From the NCBI GenBank assembly GCA_021234155.1, contig JAJEKV010000020.1:16917018-16981017 (forward strand): a stretch of 64,000 nt of DNA, written 5' to 3'. Each line of letters opens with the position of its first letter. The first letter of the stretch is position 1. Positions 22,410-33,788 of this stretch are shown piece after piece. This DNA is from Isoetes taiwanensis. Its lineage: Eukaryota; Streptophyta; Lycopodiopsida; Isoetales; Isoetaceae. A program made the translations under genes and the position numbers. The notes under the pieces are model-generated. The model was not told the DNA's origin, did not search any database, and was given only the letters and a program-made list of their open reading frames with translations.

Positions 22410-22964
22410 TTGCCCCTACACACGGTCTTGGTAGGTGCTGTAGCCACTTCCACCCCCACGGTTCATGCCACGGTGGGTAATCAACAGATCAATCATGTGC
22501 AAATTGATGTTGGTAGTGCCGTCAACCTCATCACGGACAAGCTTCGAAAACAGTTGGGCATCAAGCAACTTTATCGTGCCCCCTATTACATCAAGCTTGC
22601 TAATGGCCATATCTACGACCTCAAGGCGTCATCCCCTCTTCTCCACATCAGTATTGGGGATCTCAAATTTCCCTTGGAATTTGGTGTTGATCCTTGGGGT
22701 GAGATGACCCTTGATAAGGACCAGGCTGTGGCCGCTTTACTGGATCCATATCTGGCCCCTTGCAATAGGATCCAGCGAGATCCAGATGAGGACACTCCTT
22801 ATGATGTTGTTGACGTTGCTGCTGTCATGAAGCAACCATTACTTGATGACACTCATCAGCCTCTCTTTTTCACGACACATAGTGCTGCACCTCCTATGCT
22901 ATCCCAGCCTCCTGCTCATGTTGTCAATGACACCGAAGTAGTCCCGCACATTCAAACTCCATAA
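22410..22964 (+). pseudogene. Gypsy 2 aspartic protease
   Basis: A 184-codon open segment. The active-site loop is V-Q-I-D-V-G-S-A-V-N-L-I-T (about 22500-22537), D-V-G instead of D-T/S-G, followed by the N-L-I/V turn and a flap-like strand with L-A-N-G-H. A TAG at 22408 sits just before it and a TAA ends it at 22964, so it is cut from gag and RT in this copy. Confidence 0.7.
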
Positions 22965-24420
22965 GTGGAAGTCGTGGATCTTGGCGAAAATCAACCTGTC
23001 AGGTTGGCAGCACATCTTCCACCGAACTATAAAGCTCGTGCTATCACCCTCTTCAAGAAGTTCAAGCACATCTTTGCATAAAGCTACAAAGACTTAAGTG
23101 GTATCAAGAAAGAGTTGGAAGAACTGACCATCCCCACCAGACCTGATGCACGTCCAATTTAGCAACGACAGTACAGGCTCAATCCCAACTATCGTGACCG
23201 TGTCAAAGCTGAAATAGACAAACTTCTTGCAGCTGGCTTGATTTATGAGGTCAAACACTCAGAGTGGGTGAGCCCAATTGTAATTGCTCTCAAGCACAAT
23301 GGCAAAATACGAGTTTGCGTGGACTACAGAAAACTAAATCAGGCCACGGAACGGGATCATTTCCCACTACCCTTCACAGACCAAGTTCTTGAAGAGGTAG
23401 CCGGCCATGAAGTGTATTCCTTCATGGATGGTTTTTCGGGGTACAATCAAATCTCTATCAGGGCCGAGGATCAATTGAAAACCACTTTCACCACACCGTG
23501 GGGCACTTTTGCCTATAAAGTGGTCCCTTTCGGATTATCAAATTCTCCATCCACTTTGCAACGTATCATGCGTTCTGTATTTCAAGATTACATGAAAGAC
23601 AATGCCTTTTTAGAAATCTTTCAGGATGATTTTTCAGCATATAGCTCCATGGAAGAACATCTTGACAAATGACAACTTGGGTTTCAAAAATGTGATGAGT
23701 CTGGTATCAGTCTAATTTTAGAAAAATGCACTTTCTGTGTCATCTCTAGTGTCCTTCTTGGTCATGTTGTCAGTAAAGAAGGCATCACCATGGATTCTGC
23801 CAAAATAAGTTGTGTGCTGAAGGCGCACGCACCTTCGAACATCAAAGAGACACGCTCCTTCTTGGGTAAAGTCAATTACTATGCAACCTTCATTCCTGGA
23901 CTTGCTGCTATTGCTGATCCCATTCATAAACTCACAGGTGATGAATCGTCTTGGGCTTGGAATCCCCCAGGCAGATGCCGCATTTCAGAAGTCAAAGATC
24001 TTGCTAACTCAAGCTCCGGATCTTGTTCCCCCTCAGGGGGACAAACCCTTTCATGTTGATGTGTCGGCTTTTGCCATTGGTGCTGTTCTTTCTCAAGCAT
24101 ATGACACGCATACAGATAAACCTATTCGCGATGCTAGAAGGAAATTTAATCCAGCTGAGCAGAATTATTCAGCCACGAAACGGAAAGCACTGGGCCTTAT
24201 CTTCTGTCTCCAACAATTCCGTCATTACTTGTTGGGAAGCAAAATCAAAACTTTTGTTGATCATTAAGCTCTCCTTTATCTGATCAACAAAACCACGCCC
24301 ATAGGTCGCATTGCCCGTTGGGTCCTGCTCCTACAAGAATTTGCTCCCTTTGAGATCATTCACAAGGCTGGTAAGTCTCATGTTGTGCCAGATTATCTTT
24401 AACGCATCCACATGGACGAC
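22965..24420 (+). pseudogene. Gypsy 2 reverse transcriptase and RNase H, broken
   Basis: From about 23040 a readable frame (stops near 23080 and 23160) enters RT: W-V-S-P-I-V-I-A-L-K, R-V-C-V-D-Y-R-K-L-N-Q-A, the Y-S-F-M-D-G-F-S-G-Y-N-Q-I palm strand with the first catalytic Asp (about 23418-23456), and P-F-G-L-S-N-S-P. The second catalytic box reads F-Q-D-D (about 23620) where Y-V/I-D-D is usual; both Asp are kept. The connection begins L-G-H-V-V. After a frameshift near 23940 RNase H shows F-H-V-D-V-S-A-F-A-I-G (first Asp present), A-T-K-R-K-A-L-G (the usual catalytic Glu of T-E-K-E is missing) and T-F-V-D-H followed by a stop at 24265. Remnants continue to about 24400. Confidence 0.85.
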
Positions 24421-24599
24421 CCGTCCACGGGTGTTTCTGATGTCTTTCCAGATGCACAACTATTCTTGGTCACGACCACCCCCCACTGGTTTCATGACTA
24501 TCAGCAGTATCTCCTCTCTGGTGCATTCCCGTCTGAAGACCCCATGCTCTCTCTCGGTCACGCCGTCAACAGTTCCTCCGCGAGGTCTGTGACTATACC

Positions 24600-25788
24600 A
24601 TGGTTGCGGGTCATCTCTATAAACGTGGTAAAAACATGGTTTTGCGTCAGTGTGTTGTTCCTCATGAAGTACCAGAGATTGTTCGTCAAGCTCATGAAGG
24701 TCTTGGTGGAGGACATTTTAGTGGTGATAGCACGGCCCACAAGATCCTTCTCGCTGGCTATTTTTGGCCCACGCTCTTCAAGGATGCCCACGCTCAAGCA
24801 CGCAACTGTGATGTCTGTCAGCGTGTGGGTCGACCCACGGCCCGTGACGCTCTTCCTTTAACCCCAGTTTCCACCCCATTACCCTTTAGCAAATGGGGCA
24901 TGGACTTTGTTGGGCCAATGGATCCACCTGCACGGCACACCCGTGCCCGCTACATACTGATTCTCATAGATTATGCCACCAAATGGGCGGAGGCCTGTGC
25001 ACTGCCTGACAATACTGCTGCCAGTACGGCTAAGGTTCTTTACACGCATGTCATCACGCGTTTTGGCTGTCTCACGAAGCTTGTTAGTGATTGTGGTGTT
25101 CATTTTGTAAATCAGACCATCAAGGAATTGATGGATTATTTACACATTCATCACAGAAAGAGCACTCCCTATTATCCACAAGGGAATGGCCTGGCCGAAA
25201 GCACAAATAAGACTCTCATTACAATCTTGAAGAAAATTTGTGATGCTTCTCGCATTGACTGGCAGGCAAAACTCCCTACTGTTATGTGGGCTTTTAATAC
25301 AAGTTTCAAAATTGCTTCCGGGCACACACCATTCAAATTGGGCCAGAAGGCTCTCATGCCTTTTGAGTATGTTCTTCTATCTCTCCATTTTCAACTGGCT
25401 ACGGTGCATGATCCACCTGCTGCACTCCAAGAACGAATCTATCAATTATAACAGTTGAATGAGCTTCGCAGAGAGCAGAGACGCATATCTTCGCGTTTTC
25501 ACTGGGCAACAATTAAGAAAATTATGGCATGACAAGCACATCAAAGCAAAGGCATTGAAGGAAGGAGATTTAGTTGTTCTTTACGATTCCAAATACAAAA
25601 ATTTTCTGGGGAAATTGAAGTTTCGCTGGCTTGGTCCCTATCAGATTCTTAAAGTGGTGCAACCTAGTGTGTTTCAACTCGCTGAATTAGATGACACCCC
25701 ATTACCCACTCTGATTAATGGCTTTCCCCTTAAAATCCTTCATATAAACAACCTTGACGACCATTCAGACACAGAAACACAACAATGA
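24600..25788 (+). pseudogene. Gypsy 2 integrase, nearly intact
   Basis: An unbroken frame of 283 codons (24600-25451) holds the HHCC zinc finger (H-E-G-L-G-G-G-H ... N-C-D-V-C-Q), the catalytic core with G-M-D-F-V-G-P, S-D-C-G-V-H-F (R-G to C-G change next to the second Asp) and Y-Y-P-Q-G-N-G-L-A-E-S for the Glu. After a TAA (25449-25451) the frame continues from 25459 to 25788 with the C-terminal G-K-L-K-F-R-W-L-G-P-Y-Q-I-L module and an I-L-H-I-N-N-L end. It is the best preserved coding part of the element. One stop separates core and C-terminal domain. Confidence 0.85.
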
Positions 25789-25902
25789 GTAGCAACATAT
25801 TTTATATTATAGAGGCATAAAAAAAAAAAGCAAAAGTGGGCATTGCCCATATTCAGTCGCTCTAGGCTCTGCCCTATATACAAAATCCTAAACTAAAAGC
25901 TC

Positions 25903-26098
25903 CTATTCAGCATTCGGAGCAGCAGTAGCGCGCAGAATGAGGTAAAGGCACTATTCCGGGTCCCAGCACAGATGCAGGACCACATCCTGCATATTTGTCA
26001 TGGGGTCGGGATTATCCGCCGACCCAGCCAGCCACTCGTCCATTGGAATCCCTTACACAGTCGTTGAAGTTCTTTGGCATGGTGTTAGGCATATCCAT
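25903..26098 (-). pseudogene. Antisense small ORF between integrase and the extra region of gypsy 2
   Basis: On the minus strand an ATG at 26096-26098 opens MDMPNTMPKNFNDCVRDSN; a one-base frame slip near 26042 leads to a second readable part ending at TAG 25903-25905, with one internal TAG near 25950 in a context suggesting a former CAG. Total length would be about 65 codons. TATA-like and CCAAT-like boxes precede it in the right order and spacing. Antisense ORFs after pol are known in some Tat-lineage elements such as Grande. The product resembles nothing I know, and chance openness of a short frame is possible. Confidence 0.35.
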
Positions 26099-26137
26099 CG
26101 CAGCAAACTGGTGTTTTTCTCTCGCAATCTCGCTCGT

Positions 26138-26182
26138 CTTATATAGTCCTACTGCCTGAAGGCTGCTCTCGTGGTCCAATCA
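26138..26182 (-). promoter_or_regulatory. Promoter-like TATA and CCAAT boxes upstream of the antisense ORF
   Basis: Minus strand: TGATTGG (CCAAT box, 26182-26176), about 30 bases later CTATATAAG (26146-26138), then 40 bases to the ATG at 26098. Confidence 0.35.
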
Positions 26183-26622
26183 CATTGCTGCTGACGTGTC
26201 CGCATGTAAGGCACATTCCAATCCAAGATTCTGCTAATCTGCCGCAAATCTCGTCATGGTACAAATTCTATGCACAGACTACCACCATTTTTAAGACGTT
26301 CGACTCTCGAATTGCCCTTATTCCTTAATACCACGACCGTCCACCATCATTACTCGTACCTCCTCACGACGTCCCATCCCACCGTTCACTTCCGTTCATC
26401 TTCATCGTTCATTCGCTCTTAGTTGCGGTTTGGGACACAACCAAAAGTTTTGCATTCGGGAAGCTTTCTTCATCTCTGCTGCCACCTATCACCACCAACG
26501 GTTCTTATTCCACTTTCGTTGCTGTCTATAAAACCTTTCCTGAACAGACGCGCGCCCAAAAAGTTTTTGCAACTCTTTCGCACTCCGTCTTCCGCTTTCA
26601 TCACTTTTCCTTGTCGATCGCC

Positions 26623-29600
26623 ATGGCCGCTTCTCCAAAGCTTCCAACTCTCCAGGCCACCGCACCAATGGATCCCACGCTTTTTGAGTCGGTTATTTTC
26701 TCCATTGCAACTGTTCGAGATCCTTTGGAAGGCGCCAGTAGAGAAGTCGCTGAAAGGGCAGGGTTATTTGAGTTCTCCAAGTAAGAACTCCCTGTTCCTA
26801 ATCCCACTCAACTTTGGCAGTTTGTCGCTCATCTTGTCAAGACTGATGCAGGTTACCAAACGGTGGTTGATCAAAATTGTGTCACCATCAATCAGACTCT
26901 TCTAGCTCAGGTATTTCAATTACCTAGAAGAACACCTTCTTTGAATTGGGCTGCTTTTCAGGATCATGACGTCACAGTTTATGGCCAAACTCCCTATGCG
27001 GCCACTACTCACAAGCTTACCAATAGTGCAAAGCCCCATGAAGCCCTTGTCAAGTTTCTGTGGCAGAAGTTCTATGGTTATTCCATAAAGAACACCCACA
27101 TTAACAAACAGTTTTTTCACACTGCCATTGTTGCAATCCACTCTCAAAGTTTTGTTGATTGGCCTCAGGTCATGTTCCAACGCCTGCTACATGAAGTTGA
27201 TCGCATTCGCCAGTCTCTAGGTTCTGGCTTAGAAACCGCAATGGGTGCACATTTTCAGGCTATCATCAGCCATTGTCTCCCTGCGCCCAGTCAATTAACT
27301 CCCACCAATCTTGATGTCGCCTCTCAAGCCTCCAGTCATCAGCCATCTTCCACCATTCCTGCCATCAAAGAACTTCAAGAGGAAAGTTCCCGTCACCGTC
27401 CTGAAGAGCAGCCATCCCCACAACCTCAAGAACCACGCCAGGGTCCTGTCATCAATGTCCCATCCTCTCAGTCCACGAAAATTAAAAATTCACACTCTCA
27501 GCAAGTCTCTTAGCGCACTGCATCTGTCATTCCATGACCTTCCTTGCAAGTTCAAACTCTCCCAACGTGCCCTATATCAATATGCGCAAGTAGTCATTGA
27601 ATGCATGCTCCGACTTCAAGATTCGCAGGAGCACTTCATGAATGGTGTCAAAGATTATATGGATTCCACGGAGATTGTTCACCGTGAATTCCAGGCTGCC
27701 ACCACTCAAGTTCAAACTCTAGAAGACAACCTCCAACGTAAGCATGCTGCCTTGCTACAGACCCGCGACGCTATCAAAGCTGAACAAGACAAGAGTGCCA
27801 CGTTAGAAGACCAGCAAGTTCAATTGCAAGCCACTATTCAAGAACTTCTGGCTCAACTCAAAGATAAAGACAAAATTCTTGCTGACAGCCATGATTTGTA
27901 CACAGGGTTACATAGTGATTATACCCATCAGCTTCATCTTGTTGCCCAAGGAGATGTCCGCATATCTGCTCTAGAAGGTCAACTAGCAGCAGTTTAGACA
28001 CAGGTCACGTCTTTGCAAGCTCATGATTGATGACATGGAAATTGCCAGTCTTCAGTTACATCTTTCTACTCAAGGACCATCATCATCACAGGCCACGCAC
28101 TCTCATAGAAAGATCCGAGATCAGTCATGCCTTCTAGCTGAGAAGGATAATAAAATTCATGATATGGAACATCAGCTGCAGCAGGCTATTCAATCTGCCG
28201 AAGAAGCTCAAAGTTAGCATGAGACATATCTTCAGTTAGCTCTCACTATTCCAAGAGATTTCTCCACACCCACAAGCTATCTGGACTATGTTGTCTCACG
28301 CCCCCATCTCTTCCTGCTTAAGTGGTATTCTGCAAATGGTAAAATTCATGAGCCCCTCAGCACCAATGATCTCCTTACCATTTGGCCTGATCTATCCATT
28401 GAAGACAAAGGTCTCTTTTGCGCCCTCTTGGTATATGGCCTCCTTACCTGTGATGATCAGGATTTCTTTATTTTTCGCCTGGTTAACCCATGGCCTATGT
28501 CATTCACGATTTCTATCTGGAAGACACTCTGGATAAGTTTGATGATGGGCAAAGCCGTGCTTTCCGTGGCAATGAAAATGCTAAATGGCTTTTGCTACCT
28601 GAGAACAAATACCTTCAAGATCAGACATGGGCCACTGCCTTCAAGGATGAGTATATGCAGGAGCTTGCTCATCACCTCCCTCTTTGGATTGCCGAAACTC
28701 TGCACCAGGTCAGAAAAAATTTGAATGAAGATATGGGGATCCAGTTTGTCCAGATCTATTTGCAGCATCTTGGAGGATTCAACACTCTTCGTGCTTACCT
28801 TGACAGTTAGACCATTCCCACGGAATGGGTCCCTCCCCCTCTGCACACCTTGCTCCCCTGTTCAGACTGGAAACAATGGTGTCAGACTTTAGATGCTGAT
28901 CTCCTGAAGGAATTCCGTGATCAGGCCCAGAAGCCCACGATGCAGCCTCCTCCTGAAAATCATCTGTATGCATCCCTGAAAGCGCCCCCACGCTGTTAAT
29001 ATCTCACATCTGATTGGCGTTTCCCATTTTGGACCATGGTTTTGGCTGTTCACGTAGATTGGATTCCCGCTCACATCTCTACCGACCTCATATGGGATCC
29101 ATGTTTTGTTCGCCGCTCTGTCTGGCAAGAGGGTGAAATCTTGGAGCACACTCGCAATTGGATTTACATCCCGAATGACCGAGGTTGGTAGATATCAGCT
29201 CAAGCCGTCTGGGGTCTCACCCAGCTTTTAGAGTGTGTTGCTATATCTCTTAATCCCTCAGTTCATCGTCAAGCTGGATTCTGTGCAGCTTTGAAGTGTC
29301 TCCTACAGTGTTCACTTGCATGGAAGTGCTCAATTTATTATTGTAATCCTAATGCCAGTGCAAGCGCCTTTGGCCTTCAGACATGTCTTCTCATGGAGTG
29401 TCAGTATGTTTCTGCGGAAGCCCACCATGCCCTTGAAGACATGATGCAGTCAGGGCTTCTCATTGAGGCAAACCCTTCAATTGGCCTCAACACTCCTGAT
29501 GCGCTAAAAGACCGGCAAGAACTCATCATGAAGTATCATATGGGGCCATGCCCTCATAGTCGTCGAGATGATTTCAGCAAGTTCCCGACTTCCCACCTCC

Positions 29601-29665
29601 AGAAACTATTCCTACTTTTCTCTCCACTGAATGTCATTTGGTGGGGGGGAGTGTTAGTCCTGTAA
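26623..29665 (+). pseudogene. Extra coding region of gypsy 2 after integrase, unknown function
   Basis: About 1,000 codons, broken by roughly three frameshifts and six stops. Part 1 (26623-27513; one TAA near 26782) starts M-A-A-S-P-K and has an I-N-Q-T-L-L-A-Q-V-F-Q-L-P segment reminiscent of the domain in plant Athila-type accessory ORFs, then a Pro/Gln-rich end. Part 2 (about 27500-28217) is a long predicted coiled coil rich in Gln, Leu, Glu and Lys. Part 3 (about 28220-29665) is a compact domain with many Trp and aromatic residues and several Cys. I see no clear signal peptide or transmembrane pair, so an envelope role is not supported. It occupies the position where Athila elements carry an env-like gene. 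Function unknown. Confidence 0.6.
29638..29651 (+). promoter_or_regulatory. Gypsy 2 polypurine tract
   Basis: TTGGTGGGGGGGAG directly before the 3' LTR start TGTTAG, the expected primer site for plus-strand DNA synthesis. Confidence 0.75.
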
Positions 29666-30234
29666 GACCAGGTACATGACTATTCCTGAAGACTACGGAG
29701 CAGGGCAGGAATAAGGGACCTGGTCAAGCATCGGGTAATAGACCCCCCCCAAACCCATGCAGAAGTCCACGACCCAATCAAAGAAGAGACCTAGAACGGA
29801 CAAATGACAACCTCCGTGGAGTATAGTCCATGGTCAGCGTATTCCAGGCACATAAAGAAGGCACTGCCAGATTCTCCGCAAATCAGGCTTTGATCTGAGA
29901 GTTGGTAACTGAAACCTGCCACATATCCATTTTGCGCCCAAGGCCATTATACTATATATATGCGTAGAGATAGATCTCAAGTTTTAGATGAGATTTTAGC
30001 CTTATCTCGATTGTTTTCCTCTTCCGTGACAAGAGTCCATGTATTCAAGTTGACATCAAAGAAGTCTTATTTCAGTTGACATCAAGTCCTTGTTTTGCGT
30101 TGTTCTCTCCTTCCCTTTCTTTCTTTTCTCCTTTGCAAAATCCCGCGTGATACTCAGCCAGGATTCTCCTATTTGATCCAAGGGTCCTCATAGAGGGCTG
30201 TCTTACAGGAGATCCCGAACCCAGACCCTAAACA
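29652..30234 (+). repeat. Gypsy 2 3' LTR (583 bp)
   Basis: TGTTAGTCC to CCTAAACA, aligned throughout with 19019-19594. It is followed by GATAC, the near-match of the left GATAT. Confidence 0.85.
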
Positions 30235-30239
30235 GATAC
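30235..30239. repeat. Target-site duplication GATAC, right copy of gypsy element 2
   Basis: Matches 19014-19018 at four of five bases. Confidence 0.55.
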
Positions 30240-31965
30240 TCCGACTTTGACGTGCCTTCATGATTATCCATAGAACTTACTTGCTCATAGACAGGCCATC
30301 AAGTTGTTGGGGATTCCATGGCATTCATGTTACTGCTGGAGTTGCATGGAAGAAGATCATTAAGGGGTTGGAGAAGCCCTTGTTCTGGTGGTCCACGACA
30401 AAGTTGTCTCTTGCGGGTCGCATTACAGTGGCAAGTCAGTCCTTAGTCGTACCCATGTCTATATGGCATCCTTACTGCTAGCCCCACAGATCAAAGTACG
30501 TGAGCTCATTGTAATGGTTCGGAACTTTATATGGGCGGGTACTGAGGAAGGTGTTGCGACTAAGGTGGCTTGGTCGAAGTGCATCCTTCCAAAATGGGCA
30601 TGTGGTATGGGTATGATGGACTTCCTACTGCAGAGCAAAATCTTTATTTCAAAGTTCATTTGGAGACTCATAAATGGTGAAGATGACTCTCCTGGTTTAT
30701 GCCTTATTAGACAAGCTCTTGGTCATTGTATCCCACTAAACAAGAAGGCAGTCAAATCAGTCATATTTTGGCATTATTTCAGCCTCTGCAGCCTTTTCAA
30801 GTGCTTCTCCATTTTTCCGTGGATTATTGATCGCAAGGGAGGCAGTCAAACACCTCTTTTGGCCATGCCCTACCATCCACATCCTATTGAAGACTCCATG
30901 GCGGTGGGCACCACTGCCTCTAAACCCCTCAGCACCTCCACTGGCAGCATCTGTTCATCCCCTTACACAAAGACGATGGGTTCTTGCAGATGCTGTCTCT
31001 ATTCAAGCATGGTATAAAGTTGGTCGCCTACTGTCTTGGCCTAAATTTCAGGCAAAGTTCATGCTCTCTTGTTGGGATGTATCTGTATGGGTGAAGGTCG
31101 CAGAAAATTTGCCGCTTATGGTGTAGGTTGGTGTTACCAAAAAGATGCCTTGGGACTGTCATGAAAATATTCACAAAAGCAAGCACTTTGTCAAATCAGT
31201 ATATCGCTTTGTTTTAGCACCACAGCCCCTCCAGTTGCCAGATCGATGGCACCTACGAGTTCCACACTTTGTGTCGTACATGACGATGGCTTTGGGATAA
31301 GTTGCTCCACCCTAGCCTCTGTACTATGGTGGTAGGTTATCCACAGGTGCCTGCTGTTAATGCCTTCCGACATCGTTATGATCCTCGCATATCTGCAATA
31401 TGCCCGCTCTGCCTTTCAGACGTTGAGACTCTTGAGCATTATCTCTTCTATTGTCCAGAGGTTCAGCTGGCGTGGTCCTGGCTACAAGGTTTGTTTAGCA
31501 GTGCATTAGACTATTTAACAGTGCATTGGACTGCCGATGCATCCTCTTGGCGTCCTATTCCAATGCATGGCGTTCAGCTAAACAGAGGGCATTCCATCTT
31601 GATTATGGTTGGCTCTTGTGGTTGATATGGAAACGCCGCAGATACCATATCTTTCAAGGCATTTATTCATCTGCACGTGGTGTTACTATGGTGGCCCAAA
31701 AAAAGATACTGATAACTTAATAACTTATGAGTGTTCCTCCCTTGAGTCAGAAATGATGGAACGTATCTGGATTCAGTATCTTTAAATTGATTCTTATTGT
31801 TAGTCTCCTATTTTGGAGTAAAGTACATTGTGTCCCAGGCTCATGCTCCTGTGGCATCTTTTTGTGCTTACACATATAGATGAGACATGTAAATTTTCTA
31901 CTTTTTATATCTGATTAATAAAATTTTTGGCTTTCGTCTTTCAAAAAAATAAAAATAAAAAAACA
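30240..31965 (+). mobile_element. L1-like LINE, 3' part with poly(A) tail
   Basis: Plus-strand reading begins in the thumb/connection after RT (G-I-H-V-T, then W-W-S-T-T-K-L-S-L-A-G-R-I-T-V-A near 30390) and continues with the segment V-R-N-F-I-W-A-G-T-E (about 30513-30542), closely related to the LINE at 43.9-44.5 kb. A zinc-finger-like RVT end (C-P-L-C-L-S-D-V-E-T-L-E-H-Y-L-F-Y-C, about 31399-31452) follows. Several frameshifts. It ends in TCGTCTTTCAAAAAAATAAA at about 31934-31965. Its 5' boundary coincides with the right end of gypsy 2. Confidence 0.75.
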
Positions 31966-31989
31966 AATATTCAATTGCAGTCTCATAGA

Positions 31990-32552
31990 GAGCAAGAAAA
32001 AACTAATGGGCCATGTTCCTTTCGTGGCATTCAAGGACAATCCAATTGAATATCAAATCATGTTTAGTATACAAGCATGAATCTGAGACCATTGAGCATT
32101 GCTTTTTTATGTGTGACCACCTCAGACAGTTATGGGATTGGTTGTTCTCTCTTTTTCAAGTTTCACTAACAAGTCAACAAGTGCTCTTGGCAATTTACCT
32201 AAGTCCTTGGACGGAGTTACAAATCCAGGCTTTTCATCTTGCAGTAGGATGGTTGCTTTGGATTATCTGGAAAAGATGAAGACTAGTAATCTTCAAAGGT
32301 TTGGATGTGGCAGATAACCGTGTTCTTCAAGAACCTCAAGGTCACGTTGCTGATCGTACCATTGTTTTTCACTTGCTCTTCGTAAGAGGCGATTGACTTT
32401 TGAGGAATATTTAGATGTGCTCTTATGCTTAGGCAGGTTGCTTCACTCGGTGGGTCTCTGCTTATCCGCTGAGATTTTATTCCTGTCTTTGCACTTATAC
32501 TTGTATTTGGCCCTTTGATTAAATAAAATCTGACGTCCTTCAACAAAAAAAG
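31990..32552 (+). mobile_element. Short 3' fragment of an L1-like LINE
   Basis: From about 32050 it encodes the zf-RVT end (E-T-I-E-H-C-F-F-M-C-D-H, then Q-Q-V-L-L-A-I-Y and W-L-L-W-I-I-W-K-R), very similar to 44.9-45.1 kb. Its 3' untranslated part shares CTGAGATTTTATTC and the terminal GTCCTTCAA before the A-tail (32541-32552) with that LINE. Strongly 5' truncated. Confidence 0.75.
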
Positions 32553-32732
32553 AACAATCCACTCAATCCTCCAATCCTTCACTAAAAATTGACATACCAT
32601 TATAATACACAACCTGTTCAATGATGTATAATCGCCTTATGGATCTCTATGCAGGTAATACTTTTATACTCTTATGCCACAGGAGTGGAAAGCACAATTT
32701 ATTTCTTTTCCACCTACAACTATTACACGTAG

Positions 32733-32965
32733 AAAGAGGTTAGCGGCAGCAAGAAAAAAAAGGTCGTACCTATGTCTATCATTGATTCCGTGAAGCAAGG
32801 ATTAAAGGGGCTGGATTTGGCTAAAGGCCAATATATTCTTGTATCTGTGCTGAAGAATAGCCACTTTTTGCTGGCCATCTTGGCTCTTGCAAGCTGCAAG
32901 GAACTCCATGGACAAACTATTTATATCATGAATCCTTGGAACGCTGATGACAAGGGGATTAGAGG
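32733..32965 (+). pseudogene. Possible Ulp1-like protease exon
   Basis: Open after a TAG at 32730 and ending at a plausible splice donor AGAGG/GTATGT (32965/32966). It starts with a basic stretch (S-G-S-K-K-K-K), then a strand pair Q-Y-I-L-V-S-V-L-K-N-S-H-F-L-L-A-I-L and Q-T-I-Y-I-M-N-P-W-N, which resembles the His and Asp strands of Ulp1 peptidases (N-x-H-W-x-L and I-x-x-x-D-S), with Asp replaced by Asn. No catalytic Cys is visible nearby. A short open piece at 33300-33430 (A-A-A-A-T-T-V-L-S-K-D-Q) might be another exon. Tentative. Confidence 0.25.
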
Positions 32966-33788
32966 GTATGTACTGCTTGAAATTCAAGTTGTTTGTTGTA
33001 TTTCAGTTGTTTGTTGTGCTAAGGGTTGTGTATGTAGGCTATACATACAGATATTGACCCTGTCAATGAGTCGGACATTCAAAGGCGTGGAATTTATGAG
33101 AACAAATAATGTGAAGGATTAGGAGTCTCTCGGCATACCATAACAGAATGATTTAACCTCTTGTAGTCTGTTCATGGCTACATACATAAGTTTGTTAACC
33201 TGCTTGTGTCTTAAAAGGCTTTGCAAGTAAGTTCTATCCATTTGCTTATGCTTCTTGCTACCTCTAACCTTAATGCATTGTTTCTTCTATAGATTACATC
33301 TAACTTAGAAGCCCTTTCACGATGACAAGTGCTAATAGAAGCTCTCATTAGAGAGGCCGCTGCTGCCACGACAGTATTATCCAAAGATCAAGCAAAAGAT
33401 GTTGTGCTTGAGAAGAAGCATGATAGTTAAATCTTCTTTTTGTTACTTTGACTTGAGTTGTAGTTTATGGAAAAAAATCTTGTCATTTTTAAGGATCCAG
33501 AACAGAAAGAGGGTGACATTGCCAAGATTCATAATGGAATGTTCAACCAAAGTATTTGAATCATGTTTCGGCTGTAAACTCCAACAAGACAATTCTGTTG
33601 TATAATTGCTTGCTGCTTTTCTGAATAATTATTAGTTAATAAAAAGTTTTCTTACTTGATATCATGGAATGCTTATAATCATGATTGTAGTTTTGTATTT
33701 GTTGCTAATCTCAATCGTATCCGATAAAGATAGTATTGTCCCCCAATTTCCACTCATACAATTCCTTTTGATTTCTTTTGTTGACAGG
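32966..33788. other. Intergenic or intronic DNA, no firm gene
   Basis: AT-rich with only short open pieces. It ends in a pyrimidine-rich tract and TTGTTGACAG that could be a splice acceptor for the phosphatase-like segment downstream. Confidence 0.4.

Larger units (their letters stand above)
19019..30234 (+). mobile_element. Ty3/gypsy LTR retrotransposon 2 with extra 3' coding region
   Basis: Bounded by LTRs of 576 and 583 bp that begin TGTTAGTC and end CCCTAAACA. Order: 5' LTR, tRNA-Asp-type primer site, gag with an insertion, protease, RT-RNase H, integrase (long unbroken frame), an antisense small ORF region, about 3 kb of additional coding sequence, a G-rich polypurine tract and the 3' LTR. 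RT-before-integrase order plus the tRNA-Asp primer point to the plant Athila/Tat side of Ty3/gypsy (inference). LTRs differ by scattered substitutions and small indels, so insertion is not very recent, and the coding frames are interrupted repeatedly. Confidence 0.9.

Noticed and set aside
26423-26905. 160-codon plus-strand frame overlapping the start of the extra gypsy 2 region
   Set aside because: Low-complexity Leu/Ser/Phe/Pro composition. The overlapping frame from ATG 26623 continues into the long accessory region and is preferred.
28490-29665. Envelope glycoprotein
   Set aside because: The position fits an env-like gene but I see no signal peptide, transmembrane pair or cleavage site, so only unknown accessory region is claimed.
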